A DNA stretch of 64,000 nucleotides from an uncultured Phycisphaerales bacterium (GTDB taxonomy: Bacteria; Planctomycetota; Phycisphaerae; Sedimentisphaerales; Anaerobacaceae): contig CAIODZ010000021.1 in NCBI GenBank assembly GCA_903857265.1, positions 1 to 64,000 of the forward strand. The letters run 5' to 3'. The notes beneath the pieces were generated by a model. The model did no database searches. It was not told where the DNA came from and was given only the letters and a program-made list of their open reading frames with translations. The translations under genes and the position numbers were made by a program. This document shows positions 33,301-42,027 of the stretch, one piece after another (within the stretch, counting starts at the first letter, position 1; each line of letters starts with the position of its first letter).

Positions 33301-35193
33301 TCACCTGCCGGACTTCCCTCCAAACAGGTACCGCAGGGCATTACTAAAAGTCACATGGACGGGCCCCGGGATAGAGACAGTTTGCCCGATTTGCGGGACA
33401 TCAAAACGGTCAGGAGACAAAGTACGCCAATTAAGTTGCAGCCAGTAAAAATCGGGGGCATTAAGCGAATCGTCAAAGTGAAAGGCAACTTCCGTAGGCA
33501 ATCTCCGGTCATCAACCGCCATGACCTCAACCAGCAGGTTCCTGAGAGTAAATTTATCGCCTTTTTTGAAGGACTGGTCGCCTAAAAACAACCCGTTGGC
33601 AGCCCTGTATAAATGAGCAAAGTGCAGAGGGCTGCTCTGGTCAGAGGAAAAAATATTCTCTGGGGCGGATTTAATAACAAGTGTTTTATCATCTGTTCTT
33701 GTAACCTGGAGAGCAATACAGCCGGGTACCAGCGCTCTAAGAGTTTTGGGCGGGGCCTTGCCGAGATAAATCATGTAGAACGGCGTATACGATAACGCAA
33801 GCTGGCAAGGCGCGTTTATAATCACCACATCCCGGTTTTCTGTATTTGACAAAAAGTCGGTATTGTCCAGATGTGACACAAAGGAAGTCATTTTGGTCAC
33901 CATTACTCTTCCGGCAACTGCGCCGGGAATATGAATAAACAGAAATATCACACACATTATCCAGGCCAAAATTCTGTAAAAGTGCGATTTTGGCATCGAG
34001 TTGCGGTCTGTGATGATAGTCGCCACAAAGACAGCTATCAGTGCGAATGCTCCAACCGCCACAAAACCGAAGTTTTTGCTTATCGGGGTAACGGTTGACG
34101 CGGGGATGGCCGCAAACACCATTACGGCAAACCAGAATCGCGCCATCCTGTTTTTTATCAATAAAGGCAGAAAGATTATCAAAGCAACGGCAAGAAAAAT
34201 CAGATAAGCCACCAAAGCTATCATTAGCACAGATGAATTGAAGGCGCCTAACACGTCCGGCGCCTGGCCCGATAGCTGGGCCGAAAGCAGAATCGGGATT
34301 CTGCCAACCAGATGCTCCAGAAAACGCACCGGCTGATGCCCGGGGTCAATGTAGAAGCCCATGCCGGACACACCGTATCCTAAACAAGTGTAGATTACAC
34401 GCCACAGGACAATTACGAAAACCGAAGGAAGCAAACTCAATATTCGCCCCAACCATGAACCTTTCTCAAGAACCAGAGCATACGCCAGAAGAAAAGCAAA
34501 CGTCGATACACCTGCTTCATTTGAAAGAAGAGAAAATGCCAGACAGACCAGAGACAACACGCCCGCAGACAGGGACTTTGCGGAACGCCATTTGTGATGT
34601 GAGCAGAGACACAACAAGCCGAAAAACAATGAAACAACAAACCCCCTGTTCGCAACGAACATAACCGGGAAATAAGTATTTTTATCGAGAAGGAAAAGCA
34701 CTGCGGCAAACCCTGCGACCCAGCCGGCACCAAGTAAACGACGATAAACAACGGCCACAAGAAATATTACGCCCGCAAACCACAAAATATTATGGACGTG
34801 CATTAGCGCCGGCATATTCGGGTACAACTGATAATCGAGCCAATGGGTGAACGCTGTAAAGGGACGCCAAAGAGCCAGCCTTACATCGCTGCTCATCCAC
34901 CATGGAAAAATGCCATAGTCCTTTGCCGCCTTCATGCTCTGCCTGTTCGTGTTGAAGAACAAATCGAACAGAACGGTTGAAAGCTTACCGGTATCTGCGG
35001 GAACCACCCCCATATCATATACCCGGGAAGGTAACTGTTCGGGCCGCAGTTCGGTTATCCTCTGCACCAAATCATCCGCCATCAGTCCCGACTTTATGGC
35101 AGGCAGCATAACTATAAAGCCAATGACGGCCAAAACTACCGGCAGGTATCGGTGTTTCAGGCCAAGCTTTATCAGAAACAGAATTCTCCGCAT
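33301..35193 (-). CDS. polytopic membrane protein, GT-C-like
   Basis: The 630-residue protein has about eleven to twelve membrane helices followed by a soluble C-terminal part of about 190 residues. An acidic pair after the first helix (SGLMADDLVQRI) and aromatic-rich loops are reminiscent of GT-C glycosyltransferases of the membrane mannosyltransferase kind, but no family signature is certain. AGGAAGAG precedes the start. It lies just downstream of tilS on the same strand with a 23-base gap. Confidence 0.6.
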   Translation of the reverse strand: MRRILFLIKLGLKHRYLPVVLAVIGFIVMLPAIKSGLMADDLVQRITELRPEQLPSRVYDMGVVPADTGKLSTVLFDLFFNTNRQSMKAAKDYGIFPWWMSSDVRLALWRPFTAFTHWLDYQLYPNMPALMHVHNILWFAGVIFLVAVVYRRLLGAGWVAGFAAVLFLLDKNTYFPVMFVANRGFVVSLFFGLLCLCSHHKWRSAKSLSAGVLSLVCLAFSLLSNEAGVSTFAFLLAYALVLEKGSWLGRILSLLPSVFVIVLWRVIYTCLGYGVSGMGFYIDPGHQPVRFLEHLVGRIPILLSAQLSGQAPDVLGAFNSSVLMIALVAYLIFLAVALIIFLPLLIKNRMARFWFAVMVFAAIPASTVTPISKNFGFVAVGAFALIAVFVATIITDRNSMPKSHFYRILAWIMCVIFLFIHIPGAVAGRVMVTKMTSFVSHLDNTDFLSNTENRDVVIINAPCQLALSYTPFYMIYLGKAPPKTLRALVPGCIALQVTRTDDKTLVIKSAPENIFSSDQSSPLHFAHLYRAANGLFLGDQSFKKGDKFTLRNLLVEVMAVDDRRLPTEVAFHFDDSLNAPDFYWLQLNWRTLSPDRFDVPQIGQTVSIPGPVHVTFSNALRYLFGGKSGR

Positions 35194-35216
35194 AAACTCT
35201 TCCTGTCTAAGCGTTA

Positions 35217-36623
35217 TTACTGATTCTCAACTACTTGCAACTGAAGAACCTTTTGTGTCCGTCCTGTTACCTTTGCCTGTTCGCTGATTCTGACGGGGCA
35301 GAGCCAGATTATTTTATCGCTGTCGGCGACAACAAGCAATCGCCTTCTCAATGATTGAGACACCTTCGCGGCGGTCAAAAACTTGCCAACCCTTTTTTCG
35401 CCCGCCAAACCTAAAGGCCAGAATTTATCGCCGCGTTTTCTTGGGCGAACTTCCAGAGGCAGCTTCAATTTTTCAAAATAGAACCATTCGACAAAATTTG
35501 TTTTGGTCTTTTTGAAGCCGGCCAGATCTTTGGGTTCGATTTCGATAATATCAGCATTGATTGTACAGGGGCCGAATTGCGTTACTCCCGGCACTTTTAA
35601 CACAACATGTTCTGGCGCAACTGATTGAGCCGGCTTAGTTTTAAGAAGTTTCTCAAAAATGGTTTTGCCTCCCTGCCGATGCACTGTTACTCGATTTGGA
35701 AGCTGCAAGCGTCCAGCATCCGACAATCGCAATATGTTTGTGAAATGGCGTTCGGTAACATCCTGCTCGTGGCAATCCAGATGAGCCAATGCCCTGCGGA
35801 CAATCTCGATTTTGATTTCAGCGGGCTGACTGGCAATTTTGTCGGAATCTACAATAATTTCGTTTTCATTTGCAACGGTGATGTCGGGCCAAATAGTATC
35901 AGTTGTTCGGCAAATCATAAGATAAAATCCGCGAGACGCTTTTGACAGTAATGCAAGGCGTTCAACGATGTCGCTTTGAGAATCATTCTGCAAAGCCGGG
36001 AGCAGGCGATGACGGATGAAATTACGCCTGTACGCAAAATCAGTATTAGTCCTGTCGGTGCACCAATTCAGGTTACGGCTGTTGAGGTATTGAATAATCT
36101 CATCGCGAGCGGCGCAAAGCAAAGGCCTTATGAATGTTATTCCATCGGTAAACTTTTTCGCAGGCCAGATGCCGCACAGACCACGAAGACCGGTTCCGCG
36201 AATCAGGCGGTCGATAATGGTCTCGGCGTTGTCGTTTTTATGATGAGCAGTGGCGATACAGGAACAGTTTTGCGATTTGGCAATATCGACCAGATTCCGG
36301 ATTCGCAGGATTCTGGCGGCCGTTTCGATTGAGAGTTTCGATTTTTTAGCGTAATCACGCACGTCGATTTTATTAGTGATGACGGGGACTTTGAGCTTTT
36401 GGCACTGCTCAATCACAAAATCCTCGTCTTTTTGCGCATCATCGCCTCTCAATTGATGATTTATTTGTGCGCAGCATATATCGAGCCGCAGTGCAGCCAA
36501 GATGTACAACAAGGCGGTGGAATCCGCGCCGCCTGAAATCGCGAGCAGAATTTTTCCGCCCGCCGGGGTAAGCTGTTCGGCTGCAATAAAGTCCGCTGTT
36601 TTTTGTTCAAGTTTTTTCAGCAT
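35217..36623 (-). CDS. tilS: tRNA(Ile)-lysidine synthetase
   Basis: TilS modifies C34 of tRNA-Ile(CAU) to lysidine. The 468-residue protein has the ATP pyrophosphatase loop ILLAISGGADSTALLYIL, then CAQINHQLRGDDAQKDEDFV, ATAHHKNDNAETIIDRLIRG, and a C-terminal TilS domain (RPRKRGDKFWPLGLAGEKRV). Length is normal. No strong ribosome-binding site is seen at the chosen start, but the N-terminus fits the family. Confidence 0.94.
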   Translation of the reverse strand: MLKKLEQKTADFIAAEQLTPAGGKILLAISGGADSTALLYILAALRLDICCAQINHQLRGDDAQKDEDFVIEQCQKLKVPVITNKIDVRDYAKKSKLSIETAARILRIRNLVDIAKSQNCSCIATAHHKNDNAETIIDRLIRGTGLRGLCGIWPAKKFTDGITFIRPLLCAARDEIIQYLNSRNLNWCTDRTNTDFAYRRNFIRHRLLPALQNDSQSDIVERLALLSKASRGFYLMICRTTDTIWPDITVANENEIIVDSDKIASQPAEIKIEIVRRALAHLDCHEQDVTERHFTNILRLSDAGRLQLPNRVTVHRQGGKTIFEKLLKTKPAQSVAPEHVVLKVPGVTQFGPCTINADIIEIEPKDLAGFKKTKTNFVEWFYFEKLKLPLEVRPRKRGDKFWPLGLAGEKRVGKFLTAAKVSQSLRRRLLVVADSDKIIWLCPVRISEQAKVTGRTQKVLQLQVVENQ

Positions 36624-36640
36624 CGTTGGCCAAAAGCAAA

Positions 36641-36665
36641 TGGGCCTGACTGTCGGTCAGGCCCA
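36641..36665 (-). terminator. perfect hairpin after the TPR lipoprotein gene
   Basis: TGGGCCTGAC-TGTCG-GTCAGGCCCA is a 10-bp perfect stem lying 42 bases beyond the TPR lipoprotein stop codon (minus strand) and just before tilS. The bases that follow on the minus strand (TTTGCTTTTGG) are only moderately T-rich. Confidence 0.6.
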
Positions 36666-36706
36666 TAATTACGCGAAGTATTCATTCGAACAAATTCAAG
36701 CCGAGG

Positions 36707-37264
36707 TTACGGCTGTGGCTTGACTTCCCCGGTTAATTCCTTGACCCGTTGTTCGGCATAGACGACCCACTGCCTGTGCTCATCCGACCTAGTTATCTTC
36801 GACAGGGCCTCCTGATAAATCTGCAGCGCATCAGATCTTCTGCCCAACTTAGTATCAAGAATATACGCCGCCTTGAACCTTGCCACAGTGGGTGTTTGCG
36901 GGTTCCACTGGTAGGTTCTCTGATAATACAGAACGGCGTTAGTGTAGTCCTTGAGGTATTCATAGATTCCGGCCATTCTGAAGGCGGCATCGTCTATTTT
37001 GTCGCTTTTGGGGTATTTGCTAATAAACTGATTATACTTATCGAGCGCCTTTTTCAACAAGGCCTCGTCTTTGCCGACCATCAACGGGCCTGCCTGCTCT
37101 TCGAGACGAACTGCCTCGGCATAGAGGGAGTTGGCATCTGAAGCGGGAACAACCACGGGAGTGGCGGCAGTCACCGCCTGTGATTTGCCCGCATCCTTAC
37201 CGTTACACCCTACGAGAACGAACGATAACGTTATAACCGATACGATAACTGCTAACCTTGCCAT
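36707..37264 (-). CDS. TPR lipoprotein, BamD/YbgF-like
   Basis: The 185-residue protein has a signal peptide with lipobox VLVGC (Cys 19) and three TPR units (ALDKYNQFISKYPKSDKIDD, FRMAGIYEYLKDYTNAVLYY, LGRRSDALQIYQEALSKI), the pattern of BamD and YbgF-like envelope proteins. AAGGAG precedes the ATG. Such lipoproteins often take part in outer membrane assembly; here the neighbours (rsmB, tilS) give no hint. Confidence 0.82.
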   Translation of the reverse strand: MARLAVIVSVITLSFVLVGCNGKDAGKSQAVTAATPVVVPASDANSLYAEAVRLEEQAGPLMVGKDEALLKKALDKYNQFISKYPKSDKIDDAAFRMAGIYEYLKDYTNAVLYYQRTYQWNPQTPTVARFKAAYILDTKLGRRSDALQIYQEALSKITRSDEHRQWVVYAEQRVKELTGEVKPQP

Positions 37265-37367
37265 AATGGACTCCTTTCAATTTCATAAAACAGCCGGTAA
37301 CTCCGCCGGCTACTATCAATCACTTAACAATTTACCCAAACCCCGTCAAGAACAAACCGGCAAAAAA

Positions 37368-38741
37368 TCAGGTTGTCGATTCGCTGATTATGACCGCAGA
37401 GTAACCGCCGTCGTGGTCGAAGGGTTCCGCCGAGGGCAAAATCAGTTTTTTGGATTCAAGCTTGAACCTAGGGTTTTCCTTAATAAATCCGCGAACGAGC
37501 AGGCCGTCTTCTTCGGGCTGAATGGCGCAGGTGCTGTAACAGATAATGCCTTTGGGTTTCAGCATACCGGCGGCCTTCGAGAGCAGCGACATCTGCGTTT
37601 CTGCAAGTTTTTTAACATCATTTTCCGTAATTCGATGGCGTACCTCAGGCCTGCGAGCCAGAACGCCTGTGTTCGAGCAGGGCGCATCAACCAGCACACA
37701 ATCAAAACCGGCCTGCTTTTCAACATCACTATATTCGATTGTCGTTACGCATCCTGCCAACCCGAGGCGGGCGATATTTTCGCCGACCATTTTAAGGCGA
37801 CTGGCGTCGATATCCGTCGCAATTATTTTCGCGTGTCCGCCTGTCGCTTCCGCTAATTGTGTTGTCTTTGTGCCTGGCGCAGCGCAAAGGTCGAGAATCG
37901 TCCAGTCCGGCTGGGGCTTCAAAGCCCGCACCACCTGCGACGAGACCAAATCCTGAACAGTGAATAACCCATCATTGAACCCGGGTAATGCGGTTATCGC
38001 CTTGGGGCTTGTCAGTTTTATCATTTGCGATTCAGGCTCAATCTCGCAGTCAACTTCAGCGGACTTGAGTTTTTCCGCGAGCTCTTTTGCCGAGGTCTTG
38101 AGCAAATTGGGTCTCAGATAAACACTTGGTCTGCGATTGCTCGCAAAGCAAATTTTTTCTGTTTGCTGCCCGCCATATTCATCCAACCAGCTTTGAACAA
38201 ACCAGCGGGCAAGCGAAAATGCACAGGTAAGATACTCACAAGGCGATTTGTCCGGGTCAGGAAGCATCTCCATATCGAATTCGCAGGCCGTATTCGGCGT
38301 TTGCGGGATGAGCTTGCGAAGCAAGGATTGCTCGGCGGGCTTTTGACGATTGATTATGTGTTTTTGCACCTGGCGAAGTATCGCGTTGACGAACCCCGCT
38401 CCTTTTGTATTGGCGATGCGCTTTGCATATTCGACTGCCTCGCAAATTATCACGTATTCTTTTGCCTGCGGGCAAAAAATAAGCTCATATACCCCTACCC
38501 TGATGATATTCAGGATTTTACTGGGTATATGCACAATTTTAATTCCTGATACTTTTTCGATAACAAGGTCGATGACCGGCCGGTTTTTTATCACGCCGAA
38601 GACAAGGTCGGTTGCTTTTTGCCTGTTGGCAAGTTTGGGATACTGGTCTAATGCGTCGCCAGCAAATTGTTTGTCTTTGCGGGTCTCGGTGAGCACTTCG
38701 GCTGCAACGCCGCGAGCGGTTATAGGTTTCGGCTCAGGCAT
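37368..38741 (-). CDS. rsmB: 16S rRNA (cytosine-967) methyltransferase
   Basis: RsmB methylates C967 of 16S rRNA with SAM. The protein starts with a NusB-like helical domain (ARGVAAEVLTETRKDKQFAG) and ends with the methyltransferase domain: WTILDLCAAPGTKTTQLAE, IATDID, and the two catalytic Cys in VDAPCSNTGVLARRP and CYSTCAIQPEED. Start at 38741 lies one base after the fmt stop; an upstream in-frame start inside fmt also exists. It is the last gene of lptB-def-fmt-rsmB. Confidence 0.93.
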   Translation of the reverse strand: MPEPKPITARGVAAEVLTETRKDKQFAGDALDQYPKLANRQKATDLVFGVIKNRPVIDLVIEKVSGIKIVHIPSKILNIIRVGVYELIFCPQAKEYVIICEAVEYAKRIANTKGAGFVNAILRQVQKHIINRQKPAEQSLLRKLIPQTPNTACEFDMEMLPDPDKSPCEYLTCAFSLARWFVQSWLDEYGGQQTEKICFASNRRPSVYLRPNLLKTSAKELAEKLKSAEVDCEIEPESQMIKLTSPKAITALPGFNDGLFTVQDLVSSQVVRALKPQPDWTILDLCAAPGTKTTQLAEATGGHAKIIATDIDASRLKMVGENIARLGLAGCVTTIEYSDVEKQAGFDCVLVDAPCSNTGVLARRPEVRHRITENDVKKLAETQMSLLSKAAGMLKPKGIICYSTCAIQPEEDGLLVRGFIKENPRFKLESKKLILPSAEPFDHDGGYSAVIISESTT

Positions 38742-38742
38742 A

Positions 38743-39720
38743 TCAATCTTCTTGCGGTGAGCTTGTCGAATCCGCGATTTTGACAAACCGGTCGCCCGGC
38801 GAAACGCGCCTGCCGTTAACGAAATCAGAGAAACTCATCAGGCGGGAATTTTCGGGCTTCAACTGCATAATCTGCAAGCAGTCCTTGCCGCAGACGACGT
38901 TGAGGTTTTCATCGATTGTGCCGGGGGGCAAGTTCGCGGGATTATCCATTCGCAGGATATCGGCTTTAGCGAAGATGACTCGTTCCGCCCGGTCCGATTT
39001 TTGCGATTTATAAAGAGCAGACACACCGGGCCAGGGCCACAAGCCAAGCATTTTGCAATGCAGCAATTCCGCCGGCTCAGTGAAATCGAGAAAGCCATCG
39101 GCTTTTTTCAGTTTCGGGGCACGGGTGGCTGTGGCGTCGTCCTGTTTTGCATATTTGGCTGCACCAGCGGCAATCTGGTCGATGGTCGTAACGAGCAATG
39201 GCGCAGCCAATATCGCCAGGCGGTCGTGAAGCTCGCCCGCTGATTCCTCTCCGTCGATATCGGTCCTGCATTGCGCGAGTATATCGCCTGCGTCCATTCT
39301 TTCCGCAACCGTGATAATACTGATGCCTGTTTCGGAGTCGCCGTTGATTATCGCCCAGTTTATCGGGGCAGCACCGCGATATTTGGGCAGTAGCGACGCG
39401 TGAACGTTTATTGCACCTTTTGGGGCTATACCGGTAACATCTTTGCTGATTTTCTGGCCGAACGCGATAACAACCAGAAGATCGGGTTTGCAGGATTTTA
39501 TTTTATCGATAATCTCGGGTGAGTTCACATCATGGGCTTCAATGACGGGGATGTTATTTTCAACTGCCCATTCGGCGACAGGCGTCGGCTTTTCTTTGCG
39601 CCCCCTGCCAGCGGGCTGTGCCGGCTGGGTGATAACGAGAGCGATTTTATGCCGCGAGCCAAGTATCGCATCGAGACAAGGTAAACCGAATTGGCCACTT
39701 CCTAAATAAACGATATTCAT
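38743..39720 (-). CDS. fmt: methionyl-tRNA formyltransferase
   Basis: Fmt formylates initiator Met-tRNA. The 325-residue protein shows IVYLGSGQFGLPCLDAIL, the catalytic loop INVHASLLPKYRGAAPINWA, and DAGDILAQ. It lies between def and rsmB on the minus strand, a common operon order. The def stop is 23 bases upstream. Confidence 0.96.
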   Translation of the reverse strand: MNIVYLGSGQFGLPCLDAILGSRHKIALVITQPAQPAGRGRKEKPTPVAEWAVENNIPVIEAHDVNSPEIIDKIKSCKPDLLVVIAFGQKISKDVTGIAPKGAINVHASLLPKYRGAAPINWAIINGDSETGISIITVAERMDAGDILAQCRTDIDGEESAGELHDRLAILAAPLLVTTIDQIAAGAAKYAKQDDATATRAPKLKKADGFLDFTEPAELLHCKMLGLWPWPGVSALYKSQKSDRAERVIFAKADILRMDNPANLPPGTIDENLNVVCGKDCLQIMQLKPENSRLMSFSDFVNGRRVSPGDRFVKIADSTSSPQED

Positions 39721-39743
39721 TGGTCTTTGGGGATTCCTGTTTT

Positions 39744-40271
39744 TCAGGAGCCGGTGTCGTTGTTCGCCTCTTCGAGTTTTTTCAACAGCTTCCGGTAAGT
39801 GATGTGGGCTATCGTCGGCATACGATTGACGATTGTGACACCCTCGATGTGGTCAAACTCGTGTTGAAGCGCGCGGGCGTAAAGTCCGTCGCCCTTATCG
39901 GTAAAAGTTTTCCCATCGAGGTCAGTCGCGGTAACGGTTGCAATGCTGTATCGCTTGATTTTGGTATATACGCCGGGGACGGAAAGACAGCCCTCTTCGT
40001 TTTCCACAATCGGGCCTTCGCCCTTAACTGTCGGATTTACATAAACACGAACGTTATTCCTGCTGCCGTCGAGAGAAATGATAAAGAGGCGTAATGGTAC
40101 GCCCCCCTGCGGTGCAGCAAAGCCGACGCCTTTAAGCTCAATCATCATATCCGTCATCTTATCAACCAGCCGACGGATGGTATCGTCAATTTTCTCCACC
40201 GGCTGCGAAGGTTCGCCCAACACTTGTGCCGGGTAATGCGTTATATGACATTTTTCAACATCAATCGTCAT
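39744..40271 (-). CDS. def: peptide deformylase
   Basis: Def removes the formyl group from new proteins using a metal. Motif 1 GVGFAAPQGGV, motif 2 EEGCLSVPG (metal Cys) and motif 3 QHEFDHIEGV (metal His pair and catalytic Glu) are all present in 175 residues. It lies nine bases downstream of lptB and upstream of fmt. Confidence 0.96.
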   Translation of the reverse strand: MTIDVEKCHITHYPAQVLGEPSQPVEKIDDTIRRLVDKMTDMMIELKGVGFAAPQGGVPLRLFIISLDGSRNNVRVYVNPTVKGEGPIVENEEGCLSVPGVYTKIKRYSIATVTATDLDGKTFTDKGDGLYARALQHEFDHIEGVTIVNRMPTIAHITYRKLLKKLEEANNDTGS

Positions 40272-40280
40272 ATTGATTCT

Positions 40281-41024
40281 CTAATTAAACTCATCGCCTC
40301 TGAAACTATTACCCAAATACGCTTTCTTGACGATTTCGTTCTGGATAACCTGGGCGGGGGTGCCTTCCGCGAGGACCTTGCCGTGGTCGATGATATACGC
40401 CTTATCGACCACCTCGAGCGTTCTTTCAACGTTGTGGTCGGTAACCAGGATGCTGACGCCGGAGGAGACAAGCTCGCGAATGTCCTTTTGCAGTTCCTGG
40501 ACGGTAATGGGGTCAACACCGCTGAAGGGTTCATCGAGGAGAATGAGCGACGGATCAGTAACCATAGCGCGTGCGATTTCGAGTTTTCTGCGTTCGCCGC
40601 CCGACAGGAATCGTCCTTCGCTTTCGGCCACCTCGGTCAGGCCAAACCGTTCAATCAGCTCGTCTGCGCGGCTATCCCTGTGCTGTTTTGTAACAGCCAT
40701 CGTTTCGAGAATGGCGTAAAGATTATCGCGGACGCTGAGCCGCTGAAAGATGCTGGGCTCCTGCGAAAGATACCCGATGCCAAGACGTGCCCTTTTGAAC
40801 ATCGGCAGCTCTGTGATGTCATTGCCTTCAAAAACGACCTTGCCTTCGGTGGGGATTATCATCCCCATAATCATCCGGAAGCTGGTGGTCTTGCCCGCGC
40901 CGTTTCGGCCAAGCAGACCAACGATGCTGCGATGGGCGATTGAGATTGAGACGCCGTTGACGACCGCCCTTCCCGAATACTTTTTCACTAATCCGCTTGC
41001 TTCGAGCAAATTCGTATCAGCCAA
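40281..41024 (-). CDS. lptB: LPS export ABC transporter ATPase
   Basis: LptB powers lipopolysaccharide transport to the outer membrane. The 247-residue ATPase has Walker A GRNGAGKTTSFRMIMG, signature LSGGERRKLEIARAM, Walker B LILLDEPFSGVDPI and the LptB-type D-loop and switch region LVTDHNVERTLEVVDKAYII. Start is a TTG with AGGGG seven bases ahead. It heads a unit with def, fmt and rsmB. The closeness to known LptB supports a diderm envelope. Confidence 0.93.
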   Translation of the reverse strand: MADTNLLEASGLVKKYSGRAVVNGVSISIAHRSIVGLLGRNGAGKTTSFRMIMGMIIPTEGKVVFEGNDITELPMFKRARLGIGYLSQEPSIFQRLSVRDNLYAILETMAVTKQHRDSRADELIERFGLTEVAESEGRFLSGGERRKLEIARAMVTDPSLILLDEPFSGVDPITVQELQKDIRELVSSGVSILVTDHNVERTLEVVDKAYIIDHGKVLAEGTPAQVIQNEIVKKAYLGNSFRGDEFN

Positions 41025-41239
41025 GGTAATCCCCTTATCGAAATAACAGGTTATTTTGGGGTATTATATCACCGCCGTTATCCAAAGCAACCAAATAGAA
41101 TCCTCGCCGGTATCTACCGGCCAGCCGCAAACAATCGCGAAAAACCAACAAATACACTGGCCTTTTTGTGGTTTTTCTGCTATTAAGTTACCTTTACGTT
41201 AGGCAATTGTATGGTATAAAGGCAATCCGTGAGTGAGAT

Positions 41240-42016
41240 ATGTTTGCAATTATAAGTGATATACATTCGAATATCGAGGCGCTGACGACCGTCCTGGCGG
41301 ACATCGAAAACCGCGGCATAAAAACCATTTACTGCCTCGGCGACGTCATCGGCTACGGCGCAAACCCGAGGGAATGCCTGGATTTGGTCCTCAGCAAAAC
41401 CAAATGGTGCGTACTGGGCAACCACGATTACGCCACGCTTTATGAGCCGACAAATTTCAACTACGGCGCGGAACAGGCCAGCTTCTGGACACGTTTCAAC
41501 CTCGAAGGCGAACCTGATAAGCCGATTAAAGACAAACGCTGGGAATTCTTAGGCAAACTGCCTATGAGAAGGTCTTTCAAGGCAAAGCTTGGCGACATCG
41601 CGGCGACTATCGATTTTATCCACGCATCGCCGCGCAGGCCCATCAATGAGTATATTTTCCCCGACGATGTTTATACTAATCCAGTTAAGGTCCGCGTGCT
41701 TTTCGAGCGGGTCAAGCACCTGTGTTTCGTCGGCCACACGCATCTGCCGGGCGTATTTCTTGATGAGCCGGATTTTTACCTGCCCAACGAATTAGGGAAC
41801 GTATATCCGATTGTCGAAGACGAAAAGGCAATTATAAACATCGGCTCAGTGGGCCAGCCACGCGACCGCGACAACCGCGCAAGCTATGTTTACGTCGAGG
41901 AAAATGAGGTGCATTTTGTCCGCCTCGAATACGATTATAAAACCACTGCCGAAAAAATCAGGGCGCTGGGACAGCTTGACACATTTAACGCCGACCGGCT
42001 TGAAGAAGGAAGATAA
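41240..42016 (+). CDS. metallophosphoesterase family protein
   Basis: The 258-residue protein has calcineurin-like motifs: FAIISDIHSNIEALTTVL, CLGDVIGYGANPRECLDL, LGNHDY, and VGHTHLPG, with INIGSVGQPRDRD near the end as in the YfcE/YmdB-like branch. It hydrolyses an unknown phosphoester. It lies 11 bases upstream of yidC and is probably co-transcribed. Confidence 0.92.
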   Translation: MFAIISDIHSNIEALTTVLADIENRGIKTIYCLGDVIGYGANPRECLDLVLSKTKWCVLGNHDYATLYEPTNFNYGAEQASFWTRFNLEGEPDKPIKDKRWEFLGKLPMRRSFKAKLGDIAATIDFIHASPRRPINEYIFPDDVYTNPVKVRVLFERVKHLCFVGHTHLPGVFLDEPDFYLPNELGNVYPIVEDEKAIINIGSVGQPRDRDNRASYVYVEENEVHFVRLEYDYKTTAEKIRALGQLDTFNADRLEEGR

Positions 42017-42027
42017 AAGAGCGTGCT